Source of the DNA: Avichristensenella sp031550455
GTDB taxonomy: Bacteria > Bacillota > Clostridia > Christensenellales > Aristaeellaceae
Reading direction: 5' to 3'
Assembly (NCBI GenBank): GCA_031550455.1
Contig: JAVBOQ010000282.1
Coordinates: 1 to 7,863 of the forward strand
Length of the DNA stretch: 7,863 nucleotides
Shown here: piece after piece, positions 1 to 5,942 of the stretch
How the letters are laid out: every line of letters begins with the position of its first letter
How positions within the stretch are numbered: position 1 is the stretch's first letter
Program-made: the position numbers and the translations under genes
Notes under the pieces: model-generated
The model's database searches: none
Told to the model about the DNA's origin: nothing
Seen by the model: the letters and a program-made list of their open reading frames with translations, nothing else

Positions 1-660
1 CGCGTACAGTTTCGGCACCGGCAGCACCAGCCGGTGCGTCACCGTCGCCTCGCCCGCGGGCAGCTTTTCGACGATCTCGTCGGCGCCGAGCGTCTCGCCG
101 CCGAGGGACGCGACGACCCGGAACGCGTACCTGCCCGGCACATAGGCCACGGCGCGGATTGTGGACTCGATCACGCCGTAACCGTCGACGATGCGCGGAA
201 CGACGCGCCAGTCGGCGATCCGCATCTGGTTGACGCCGCGCACGGACCAGCCCTCGACGCCGGCCCGCGCGGACGGCGGGCTGCCCTCCGGCAGGGCCGC
301 GTCAAACGCGAGCGACACCGCGGTCTGCCCGCGATCCGCCGTCTGCGCCGTGATTTCGATTTCGTTGTCGCCCGCGTGAAACGCCGAGACCGCCTCGCGG
401 CCGACAAAAACCCGGCCCGCGCCGACCGCGCCGCGAACGGTCAGAAACAGCCGCTCCGCCTCATTCCCCTGAAGGTTCAGCGTTCCGGTCAGCGTCCATT
501 CGCGCAGCGCGAGCCATTCGTTCGCGCGGCTTGAAAGCCCCGCCGACGGATCCACGGCAATGCCCGCCTCCAGCGCGGCGTCCAGCAAACGCCCGGGAAC
601 AAAAGCCGGTATTTCGTGGCCCGCGCCAGACCAGCGCGGCGCTCTCGGCGTAACGGGCAC
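1..660 (-). CDS. GH2 glycoside hydrolase, beta-mannosidase-like (N-terminal part, runs off window)
   Basis: The reading frame is open from a GTG at 658-660 to the left edge, giving the first 220 residues of a longer protein. The start is supported by AAGGGGGG (minus strand, 668-675) seven bases upstream; an in-frame TAA lies at 688-690. Residues 20-56 follow the usual opening of GH2 beta-mannosidases: a VPG turn (21-23), a 'dLl..aG...DP' segment (RLLDAALEAGIAVDP, 24-38), then a W-rich 'neW...reW' stretch (48-55). Residues 57-105 fit the jelly-roll sugar-binding domain, including the 'aGdNeIeI' strand (96-103). Residues 150-220 fit the following Ig-like domain, ending in VPKLYA, the usual 'P.LY' motif. 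No signal peptide is visible, so the enzyme is probably cytoplasmic and acts on imported oligosaccharides. The catalytic barrel lies outside the window, so activity and sugar specificity are inferred. Full-length relatives have roughly 800 residues. Confidence 0.72.
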   Translation of the reverse strand, partial: MPVTPRAPRWSGAGHEIPAFVPGRLLDAALEAGIAVDPSAGLSSRANEWLALREWTLTGTLNLQGNEAERLFLTVRGAVGAGRVFVGREAVSAFHAGDNEIEITAQTADRGQTAVSLAFDAALPEGSPPSARAGVEGWSVRGVNQMRIADWRVVPRIVDGYGVIESTIRAVAYVPGRYAFRVVASLGGETLGADEIVEKLPAGEATVTHRLVLPVPKLYA

Positions 661-686
661 GCAAACGCCCCCCTTGTCTTCTTCCA

Positions 687-692
687 ATTATA
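687..692 (-). promoter_or_regulatory. Candidate extended -10 promoter for the GH2 gene
   Basis: On the minus strand the sequence reads TGCTATAATT, a perfect TATAAT -10 with the TGN extension. No good -35 lies 17 bases upstream (TGGCGG). A start near 680 would leave a leader of about 20 bases containing the AAGGGGGG ribosome binding site. Extended -10 promoters can work without a good -35, so this is a plausible proximal promoter. Confidence 0.4.
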
Positions 693-785
693 GCAAAACC
701 GGAACCCGCCCGCCAGTCGGACTTTCCGATTTAAGATTTTCCATTGGTATAAAAAGCGCGCCCGCGTCCGTCCGCGCGCCGAATC

Positions 786-816
786 ATTATACCATACCCC
801 CCGCCGTTCTGGCCAA
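786..816 (-). promoter_or_regulatory. Candidate distal promoter for the GH2 gene
   Basis: Minus strand TATAAT (786-791) preceded by TTGGCC (811-816) with a 19-base spacer. The -10 is perfect, the -35 half-matches and the spacing is long, so this is moderate evidence. It lies just after the T8 terminator at 827-866, the right place for reinitiation ahead of the GH2 gene. The leader would be about 120 bases. Confidence 0.4.
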
Positions 817-826
817 CCCGGCGCGC

Positions 827-866
827 AAAAAAAAGCCGCCGCCCCGCGCACCCGCAGACCGGCAGC
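827..866 (-). terminator. Probable intrinsic terminator of the two isomerase genes
   Basis: Read on the minus strand, GCTGCC (861-866) can pair with GGCGGC (835-840), with one G-U pair, around a GC-rich loop of 20 bases. It is followed at once by eight T (827-834). The T-tract is convincing; the long loop makes the stem less so. It lies about 75-110 bases after the stop of the second isomerase gene and before the GH2 promoters, so it would separate the two transcription units. Confidence 0.5.
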
Positions 867-870
867 CCCC

Positions 871-918
871 CAAAGTGACTTTTCTTTGCTTCTTTCTTTT
901 CTTCCGAAAAGAAAGAAG
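871..918. repeat. Double inverted repeat in the isomerase 3' region
   Basis: Two adjacent hairpins. The first has CAAAG (871-875) and CTTTG (884-888) around an eight-base loop. The second is a perfect 13-base-pair purine/pyrimidine stem, CTTCTTTCTTTTC (889-901) and GAAAAGAAAGAAG (906-918), around a TTCC loop. Neither side has a T-tract, so the long stem is not a standard intrinsic terminator. It may be a 3'-end stabiliser or a copy of a dispersed genomic repeat. Its A/T-rich purine-pyrimidine make-up stands out from the GC-rich surroundings. Confidence 0.7.
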
Positions 919-938
919 ACGTCCCCTCCGTTCCCCGC

Positions 939-1781
939 CTACGCCATCCGCTTCAAAAACCCAAGCCCCGCCGCCAGCGCCGGGAGGTTGTCCTCCATGC
1001 CTTCGAACTCGTAGCTGACCCAGCCGTCGTAGCCGGCCGCGCGCAGGATGTCAAGGCAGGTCTTGATCGGGATGACGCCGTGGCCCGGAATCGTACCGCG
1101 CAGGAAGCGGCCGTGGCGCGAGCGGAACCAGCCGCTGCCGGGATCCTCGGCGCGGCGCGGCTTGATCAGGAAATCCTTCACATGCACATGGAACGCGTAG
1201 GGCGCGGCGATCGTGACCGCGTGGACGCTGTCCTCGTCGGCGCAGGCGAAGTTGCCGACGTCGACAAGCCAGCCGTAGTTCTCATGGCCGACGTCGAGCA
1301 TCAGTTCCTCGACACGGTCGGCGTCCTGCAGGAAGAACCCGTGGTTTTCGGTGCATGTGCGGATGCCGCGCGCGGTCGCGTACTCGGTCAGTTCGCGCAC
1401 TGCGGGCGCGATGCGCCGCACGGCCTCCCGCCAGCCGCCGTCGCAGCCCCGCGTCGCGTCGTGGCGCATCAGCGGCGCGCCGAGCAGCGCCGCGATGTCG
1501 ACGCAGCCCTTGAGCCGCGCGAGCTCCGCTTCGACGCCTTTGTCGAGGAAATCCGCGCCGACGGTATAGGACACGATTGGCAGCGACAGCGCCTCGCAGC
1601 GGGCCCGGAGCGCCTTCGCGTACGCCTCGCGGTCTTCTCCCTGTGGCCCTGTCTCGGGCAGGTCGATGAACTCGATGCCTTCAAAGCCCAGTTCCTTCGC
1701 CTGGGCGCAGACGTCGAGCAGGTTCGCGCCGGTCTTTCGCATGTGGGCCATGAAGCTGTACGTTGTAACGCTGATTTTCAT
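939..1781 (-). CDS. Sugar phosphate isomerase/epimerase, TIM barrel (AP endonuclease 2 superfamily)
   Basis: A 280-residue protein of the IolE / xylose-isomerase-like TIM-barrel superfamily, whose members isomerise or epimerise sugars, inositol derivatives or their phosphates with a divalent metal. The expected metal ligands are visible: E145 (TEN), D174 (LVDVGN), H198/H200 (FHVHVKD) and E258 (SYEFEG). A GHGVIPIK segment (233-240) and a GYDGWVSYE strand (250-258) match the family's last barrel repeats, and the N-terminus MKISVTTYS is a typical first strand. Length is normal. ATG is the start; its A, T and G overlap the TGA stop of the upstream gene (ATGA, 1778-1781), with AAAGGA eight bases upstream, so the two genes are probably translationally coupled. 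The stop is TAG. The superfamily is clear, but the substrate cannot be read from sequence. No signal peptide is seen, so it is cytoplasmic. Confidence 0.88.
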   Translation of the reverse strand: MKISVTTYSFMAHMRKTGANLLDVCAQAKELGFEGIEFIDLPETGPQGEDREAYAKALRARCEALSLPIVSYTVGADFLDKGVEAELARLKGCVDIAALLGAPLMRHDATRGCDGGWREAVRRIAPAVRELTEYATARGIRTCTENHGFFLQDADRVEELMLDVGHENYGWLVDVGNFACADEDSVHAVTIAAPYAFHVHVKDFLIKPRRAEDPGSGWFRSRHGRFLRGTIPGHGVIPIKTCLDILRAAGYDGWVSYEFEGMEDNLPALAAGLGFLKRMA

Positions 1782-2623
1782 CCGAACAGTCCTTTCAAAA
1801 ACGCGACCGCGCGCGCGATGTCGCCGGCCGGGTCGTCGCCGACCTCGCGCTCGATCGTCAGGAAGCCACGATAGCCCACATCGGCCAGCGCGGCCAGATA
1901 CGCGGGGAACGGCACGCCGCCCTCGCCGAGCGGCACCTCGCGGAACGCCTCGTCGGTGACGATCGCGTCCTCGCGGACAAGGCCGTAAATGGCCTCCGGG
2001 TCTCTGTCGAGCAGCTTGACACCGTCCTTCGCGTGGGTGTGGACGATGTACTTCGAAAGCGTCCGCACCGCCTCGACCGGATCGTCGCCTGTAACCATCA
2101 CGAAATTCGCCGGGTCGAGGTTCACCGCGACACCGGTCGAACGCAGCCCGTCGAGGAACGCCTTGAGCGTCACGGCGCGCTCCGGCCCGGTTTCGACGGC
2201 GAAATGCGCCTGAATCCCGTCCGCGTACGCGGCCAGCGCGCCGCAGGCGTCCTGCATCACCGCGTAGCGCGGGTGCTTCGGGTCATCCGGTACGACGCCG
2301 ATATGCGTCGTTACGATGTCCGTGCCCAGTTCCTTCGCCAGGTCCACGATCCGTTTCGACCGCTCGATCAGCGCGGGATTGCGCGCCGCGTCGCCAAAGC
2401 CGTGGCCGAGATCGCCGCACAGCGCCGAAATGACAAGCCCCTGGTCCGCGACCTTGCGCCGGAACGCCGCGCGCTTTTCTCCGGTCATCCGCTCCGGGGA
2501 CAGTTCGCCCTGGGTCGCGTACGCCTGAATGCCCTGTGCGCCGAGCGACGCGGCCATGTGGAGCGCCTCGTCGACCGGCTTCTTGAACGAGTCCAGAATA
2601 ATGCCGATTGGAAATGCCGCCAT
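1778..2623 (-). CDS. Sugar phosphate isomerase/epimerase, TIM barrel, first gene of the pair
   Basis: A 281-residue protein of the same superfamily as its downstream neighbour but clearly diverged from it. Likely metal ligands are E144 (AVETGPE), D170 (VNLDPAN), H195/H197 (VHTHAKD) and E258 (LTIERE). The loop PLGEGGVPFP (231-240) is the usual GxG-containing segment before the last helix. Two of the signatures, 'THIG' (106-109) and 'PLGEG..pf..yl..L...GY.G.l.iErE', are common in cluster-encoded sugar isomerases. The frame stays open 60 codons further upstream, to 2803. I chose ATG 2621-2623 because AAGGGGTGG (2628-2636) precedes it, the protein then begins with the first barrel strand, and the strong promoter at 2660-2688 lies within the upstream extension. 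The stop overlaps the next gene by ATGA. Substrate unknown. Confidence 0.88.
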   Translation of the reverse strand: MAAFPIGIILDSFKKPVDEALHMAASLGAQGIQAYATQGELSPERMTGEKRAAFRRKVADQGLVISALCGDLGHGFGDAARNPALIERSKRIVDLAKELGTDIVTTHIGVVPDDPKHPRYAVMQDACGALAAYADGIQAHFAVETGPERAVTLKAFLDGLRSTGVAVNLDPANFVMVTGDDPVEAVRTLSKYIVHTHAKDGVKLLDRDPEAIYGLVREDAIVTDEAFREVPLGEGGVPFPAYLAALADVGYRGFLTIEREVGDDPAGDIARAVAFLKGLFG

Positions 2624-2659
2624 ACTACCACCCCTTGTTCTACGGTATTTCGCGACAAC

Positions 2660-2688
2660 AGTATATGGGGTTTTTTGGAGATTGTCAA
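2660..2688 (-). promoter_or_regulatory. Strong sigma70-type promoter of the isomerase operon
   Basis: Minus strand TTGACA (2683-2688), a 17-base spacer (2666-2682), then TATACT (2660-2665). The -35 is perfect, the -10 is five of six, and the spacing is optimal. Transcription would start near 2653, leaving a leader of about 30 bases that contains the AAGGGGTGG ribosome binding site. Confidence 0.82.
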
Positions 2689-2721
2689 TCAAAATGGAAA
2701 CCGAAAGCGCCAAATCAAGCC

Positions 2722-2750
2722 TTGCGCGGCGTTGGAAATATCCGTATACT
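2722..2750 (+). promoter_or_regulatory. Candidate promoter of the coaE operon
   Basis: TTGCGC (2722-2727), a 17-base spacer, then TATACT (2745-2750). The -10 and spacing are good; the -35 matches only its first three bases. A start near 2757 would give a leader of about 95 bases before coaE. It is divergent from the isomerase promoter, with the two -35 boxes about 33 bases apart, so a regulator bound between them could affect both. Confidence 0.45.
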
Positions 2751-2850
2751 TGTTTTTCGGAAGCCATACGCGCCTTTGGGACGCGCGGCGGGAAAACGCA
2801 CACATTTTACCGGTTGAATCGTTTATTCTGTGATGAGAGGGTACGCCGAT

Positions 2851-3429
2851 ATGTATGTCATAGGTCTGACGGGCGGCATCGCCTCCGGCAAATCGCATGC
2901 GGCCAAGGCGCTCCGGAGCCTCGGCGCGGACGTGATCGACGCGGACGAGATCGCGCGCGGCCTGACCATGCCCGGCGGCGCGTGCGCGGAAGCGCTCCTT
3001 GAAAGGTTCGGAACGCTGGATCGCAGGGAAATCGCGGCGGTCGTCTTCGCCGACGAAAGCGCGCGGCGCGACCTGAACGCCATCGTGCATCCGAAGGTTC
3101 ACGAGGCGATACTGGACGCGATCGCGCGGTCGTCCGCGCCCGCCTGCGTGCTGGACGTGCCGCTGCTGTTTGAAAGCGGCATGGAGTCCCTCGCGGACGA
3201 GGTTTGGGTCGTCCATGTGCCCAAAGAGACGCAGGTGCGCCGCGTGATGACCCGCGACAAACTGACCGATGCGGAGGCGTTGGCGCGGATCGACAGCCAG
3301 ATGCCGACCGAGGCGAAAATCGCGCGCGCCGACGAGACGATCGACGCCTCCGGCGATAAAGAGCGCACGCGCGCCCGGATCGAATCGCTTTGGAACGCGG
3401 CGATGAACCGCGCGAAAGGGAACGCATGA
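2851..3429 (+). CDS. coaE: Dephospho-CoA kinase
   Basis: Phosphorylates the 3'-hydroxyl of dephospho-CoA with ATP, the last step of coenzyme A synthesis; cytoplasmic. The 192-residue protein starts MYVIGLTGGIASGKS, with the Walker A P-loop GGIASGKS at 8-15. Other family landmarks are DADEIA (30-35) for substrate binding, the HPKVHEAI segment (80-87), LDVPLLFESG (101-110) and the lid region from VPKETQ onward with RD and RIDSQM (147-151), which matches the CoaE 'R...Q' pattern. Length is typical. An in-frame GTG at 2830 and ATG at 2833 would add six or seven residues; I prefer ATG 2851 because the family starts right before the P-loop strand and GAGAGGG (2835-2841) sits nine bases upstream. 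The TGA stop overlaps the next gene's ATG. In many Bacillota coaE follows polA; here it seems to have its own promoter instead. Confidence 0.97.
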   Translation: MYVIGLTGGIASGKSHAAKALRSLGADVIDADEIARGLTMPGGACAEALLERFGTLDRREIAAVVFADESARRDLNAIVHPKVHEAILDAIARSSAPACVLDVPLLFESGMESLADEVWVVHVPKETQVRRVMTRDKLTDAEALARIDSQMPTEAKIARADETIDASGDKERTRARIESLWNAAMNRAKGNA

Positions 3430-4292
3430 ACGACCCAACACCCGGCCGTAACCCGCGCAGCAAGGCGCGCCGCGCGCAGACCACCGCGCGGATCGGCGGC
3501 GCGCTGCCGCCCGAGCCGCGTCCGCCCGCGGACGAGCCGCCGCGGCCCAGCCAGGCGTCGCCCGCCGCGCCTCCGCAGGCGTTCCCGTGGGAAGATACCG
3601 GCACCGCGCCGGATCTGACGGGTGAACTGTCCATGCTCCGGCGGCAGCCGCCCTGGTTCTGGGCCGTGCTGGCGCTGCTTTTGACCGCGCTGGTCGCCGT
3701 GCTGGCGGTGATCGGCATCAACGCGTGGCGCGACCTGGAGGCGAAGCGCGCGGAGGAACGCATGCAGCGCGAATGGGCCGAGGAAGAGGCCAAATACAAG
3801 TTTCCCTACCGCGAGTCGATCGAGACGCACGCGGCGCGAAACGGCGTTGATCCCGCGCTGGTCGCCGCGATGATCTACCACGAGAGCAGGTTCCAGCCGG
3901 ACGCGGTGTCGAGCGTCGGCGCGCGCGGATTGATGCAGATCATGAAGGACACCGGCGAATGGATCGCGATGCGGCTGGACGAAACGTCCGGCTACACGCA
4001 GGACAGCCTGTTCGACCCGGAAACGAGCATCCGGTACGGCATCTGGTACCTGGGCTACCTGTCCGACCTGTTCGACGGCGACATGGTCAAGATGGCCGCC
4101 GGGTATCACGCCGGGCAGAACAACGTCCTGGCATGGCTGAAAAATCCCGATTGCTCCGCAGACGGCGTAAAGCTCGAAAAAATTCCGACCGCGGACACCG
4201 ATCAATATGTCAAAAGGGTGGTGGACGCCTATGCGATCTACGTCAAGCATTATTACGCGCCGACGGTTCAGGAGGCGATTCCCGCGGCGTAG
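3426..4292 (+). CDS. Membrane-anchored SLT-domain lytic transglycosylase (GH23 type)
   Basis: Cuts the MurNAc-GlcNAc bond of peptidoglycan, leaving 1,6-anhydroMurNAc; acts outside the membrane. The 288-residue protein has a basic, Pro/Ala-rich, probably disordered cytoplasmic tail (1-73), one transmembrane helix (about 77-99), a charged, Glu/Ala/Arg-rich linker likely to be helical (100-125) and an SLT domain (126-280). Catalytic glutamate is E153 in the YHESRF motif; GLMQIM (168-173) is the second family motif; AGYHAGQNNV (225-234) corresponds to 'AYNAGxxxV', with His where Asn is usual; TDQYVKRV (258-265) is the C-terminal 'ETxxYVxxV' motif, lacking its Glu. ATG 3426 overlaps the coaE stop (ATGA) and has AAAGGG a few bases upstream, so translation is probably coupled. 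An earlier in-frame ATG at 3390 lies inside coaE and lacks such support. The stop is TAG. Pairing of coaE with such an enzyme recurs in Clostridia. Confidence 0.92.
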   Translation: MNDPTPGRNPRSKARRAQTTARIGGALPPEPRPPADEPPRPSQASPAAPPQAFPWEDTGTAPDLTGELSMLRRQPPWFWAVLALLLTALVAVLAVIGINAWRDLEAKRAEERMQREWAEEEAKYKFPYRESIETHAARNGVDPALVAAMIYHESRFQPDAVSSVGARGLMQIMKDTGEWIAMRLDETSGYTQDSLFDPETSIRYGIWYLGYLSDLFDGDMVKMAAGYHAGQNNVLAWLKNPDCSADGVKLEKIPTADTDQYVKRVVDAYAIYVKHYYAPTVQEAIPAA

Positions 4293-5841
4293 CGCGGCCG
4301 CGGTGCTGCTGTGCCTGTGCCTGATCGCGCCCGCGCTCGCGACGGCCGCCGCGCCGTTGTCTGTCCGCGTCGCGATGGTCGTGCCAGCGGACATGCGGAT
4401 CCGCCCGCTCGAGCTGATGGACCGCGACGCCGTGTCGCTGATCGATCTGGTGTACGAAAGCCTGATCGAGCTCGACGACAGCCGCATGCCCGTTCCGTCC
4501 CTCGCGACAGAGTGGGAGACCGGCGACGGCAAAACATGGAAGTTCAAGATACGCCAGGGCGTCATCTTTCACGACGGGCGCGAACTGACCGCCTACGACG
4601 TCAAGGCGACGATGGACCTCCTGGCGACGCTCGCGGGCGACGAAACGCGCGCCGACAACCAAAAGGGACTGTACGCGCTGTACCCGAAGATGTGGAAAAA
4701 CTGGGAAGTGACCGGGCAATACGAATTGACCGTCCGCACCGACCGGCCGTTTTACGGGCTCCTGTACTCGATGACGTTTCCGGTGCTGCAGGCGCAGTCC
4801 GCGGCGGGCGACAACCCGCCCGGCACCGGCCCATACCGGATCGCGAGCTACATGCCGGGCGACGAGCTCTGGCTTGTCGGCAACCAGAACTGGTGGAAAG
4901 CGCCGCCGAACGTCCACGACATCACCGGCGTCTGGTACGCGTCCGAAAACGACGCGCTCAAGGCGTATGACAGCGAATCGATCGACATGATGATGACGCG
5001 CTCGACGATCGGCATCCGCTACCGCGGCACTGCCTCGATCCGTACGAATTCCTACGACTATTCGACGCGCCAGCTCGAGACGCTGGTGATGAACAACTAC
5101 AACAGCGCGAAGATTCTGACCCGCGACCCGTTGATCCGGCAGGCGATCGCCTGCGCGATCGACGAGGCGCGGCTGATGGCCAACGTCTATCAGGGCGTCG
5201 TCTCCCAGACCGACACGCTGCAGTCGCGCGAATCGTGGCTGTACAACGAATCGACGAAGGTCTACGGCTACAACCCCGAGGAGGCGCAGCGGCTGCTGAC
5301 CGCCGCGAAATTCGACAGGGTCGACGACAAAGGCGTCCGGTACAAAGTGACGGAGTCCGGCGAGACGCGGCTGTCGGTCCGGCTGAACTACTACGACGAG
5401 TTCGGCAACGCGCTGCGCAAGGAGGCCGCCAACGAGATCGCGGACATGCTGCGCGCGGTCGGGTTCAGCGTCGACGTATCCGCGCTGTCGTTCGATACGG
5501 CGCAGGAGCGGCTCAAAAAGGCCAACTTCGACCTGTTCCTGTGCTCGTACAACTTCGATCTCCCGCCCGATCCGAACTTCATGCTGCTGTCCGACGGATA
5601 TGGCAACTACGCCTACTACCGCGCGGATGACTTGAACAAGCTGTGCCAGAACCTGCGCAAGGCGTACAAGTCCGATGATTTCAGGAAATACTGGTTCGAC
5701 ATCCAGGCGCACGTCGCGGAGAACGTGCCGTTCCTGCCGCTGTACTGGCGCGGCGGCGTCGTGCTGACGCGGTACGCCTACAGCTCGGTGCGAGACATCC
5801 GGGAGTATGAGCTGCTCAAGAGCATCGAGACGTACCAGTAG
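4231..5841 (+). CDS. ABC transporter solute-binding protein, family 5 (peptide/nickel type)
   Basis: Extracytoplasmic binding protein related to OppA/DppA. Family landmarks (536-residue numbering): the 'PSLATEW..GDGKTWKFKIRQG..FHDGRELTAYDV' block at 89-124, GTGPY (198-202), the RDPLIRQAIACAIDEARL helix (298-315), YNPEEAQRLL (347-356), and FDLFLCSYNFDLPPDPNF (433-450). Length is normal. The start is uncertain. ATG 4231 has AAAGGGTGG upstream (rather far) and gives an Arg-rich n-region plus a hydrophobic segment (21-37) ending in an ALA site, but it overlaps the transglycosylase gene by 62 bases. ATG 4207 lacks a ribosome binding site, and GTG 4303 would give an uncharged signal. A strong AGGAGG at 4270-4275 has no start codon at a usable distance. 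No lipobox cysteine is seen (C28 and C30 lack Gly/Ala/Ser before them). No permease or ATPase gene is adjacent, so its transporter lies elsewhere or is lacking. Confidence 0.9.
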   Translation: MRSTSSIITRRRFRRRFPRRSAAAVLLCLCLIAPALATAAAPLSVRVAMVVPADMRIRPLELMDRDAVSLIDLVYESLIELDDSRMPVPSLATEWETGDGKTWKFKIRQGVIFHDGRELTAYDVKATMDLLATLAGDETRADNQKGLYALYPKMWKNWEVTGQYELTVRTDRPFYGLLYSMTFPVLQAQSAAGDNPPGTGPYRIASYMPGDELWLVGNQNWWKAPPNVHDITGVWYASENDALKAYDSESIDMMMTRSTIGIRYRGTASIRTNSYDYSTRQLETLVMNNYNSAKILTRDPLIRQAIACAIDEARLMANVYQGVVSQTDTLQSRESWLYNESTKVYGYNPEEAQRLLTAAKFDRVDDKGVRYKVTESGETRLSVRLNYYDEFGNALRKEAANEIADMLRAVGFSVDVSALSFDTAQERLKKANFDLFLCSYNFDLPPDPNFMLLSDGYGNYAYYRADDLNKLCQNLRKAYKSDDFRKYWFDIQAHVAENVPFLPLYWRGGVVLTRYAYSSVRDIREYELLKSIETYQ

Positions 5842-5844
5842 GCG

Positions 5845-5868
5845 GGCGACGCATCCTGGTGCATCGCC
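5845..5868 (+). terminator. Hairpin just after the binding-protein stop, weak terminator candidate
   Basis: GGCGACGCA (5845-5853) pairs with TGCATCGCC (5860-5868) with one C-A mismatch around TCCTGG. It begins four bases after the TAG stop. Only two T follow, so it is more likely a 3'-end stabiliser, or part of the larger structure at 5867-5942, than an efficient intrinsic terminator. Confidence 0.35.
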
Positions 5869-5942
5869 TTGGGCGCACGAATCATGGGCGGTTGCGCGGC
5901 ACGCTTTGTGCGTGCCGCGCGCAGTGTCCCCATTGCCCAGGG
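5867..5942. other. Long nested stem-loop structure of unknown function
   Basis: Three coaxial stems can form. The outer stem joins CCTTGGGC (5867-5874) to GCCCAGGG (5935-5942) with one T-G pair. The middle stem joins ATGGG (5884-5888) to CCCAT (5929-5933). The inner stem is a perfect 11-base-pair match, GCGCGGCACGC (5894-5904) with GCGTGCCGCGC (5910-5920), around TTTGT. There is no T-tract, no T-box or tRNA-like consensus and no convincing open frame. It may mark the end of the coaE operon, be a small structured RNA, or be a palindromic repeat. The outer stem shares two bases with the preceding hairpin. Confidence 0.5.

Noticed and set aside
34..534. Plus-strand open frame of 166 codons at the left edge
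   Set aside because: It is the antisense shadow of the GH2 gene; its Arg/Asp-rich product has no recognisable fold and it lacks a ribosome binding site, while the minus frame gives clear GH2 domains.
740..760. Plus-strand TATAAA-like box near 750
   Set aside because: It has only a poor -35 (TTCCGA, 3 of 6) and nothing on the plus strand downstream for it to serve.
560..1018. Plus-strand frame of 152 codons across the GH2 upstream region
   Set aside because: Pro/Ser-rich translation of terminators, promoters and hairpins; no ribosome binding site and no family resemblance.
2624..2803. 60-residue N-terminal extension of the first isomerase
   Set aside because: It would cover the promoter and ribosome binding site and adds sequence unlike any barrel; ATG 2621-2623 is better supported.
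2033..2833. Plus-strand frame of 266 codons over the first isomerase gene
   Set aside because: Arg/His-rich shadow translation, no ribosome binding site, and it crosses the promoter of the real minus-strand gene.
4213..4228. AGGGTGGTGGACGC resembling the T-box core AGGGTGGNACCGCG
   Set aside because: It lies inside the transglycosylase coding sequence, matches only the first part of the motif, and has no specifier stem, terminator or downstream synthetase or amino-acid gene at leader distance.
3099..5712. Two very long antisense frames (488 and 489 codons, 3099-4565 and 4243-5712, minus strand)
   Set aside because: They lie opposite coaE, slt and the binding-protein gene, whose products match known families. 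Long antisense frames are expected where third positions are nearly all G or C.
5867..5942. Possible tRNA gene (about 76 bases, nested stems)
   Set aside because: The stems are coaxial rather than cloverleaf, and there is no T-loop GTTCRANNC or CCA end.
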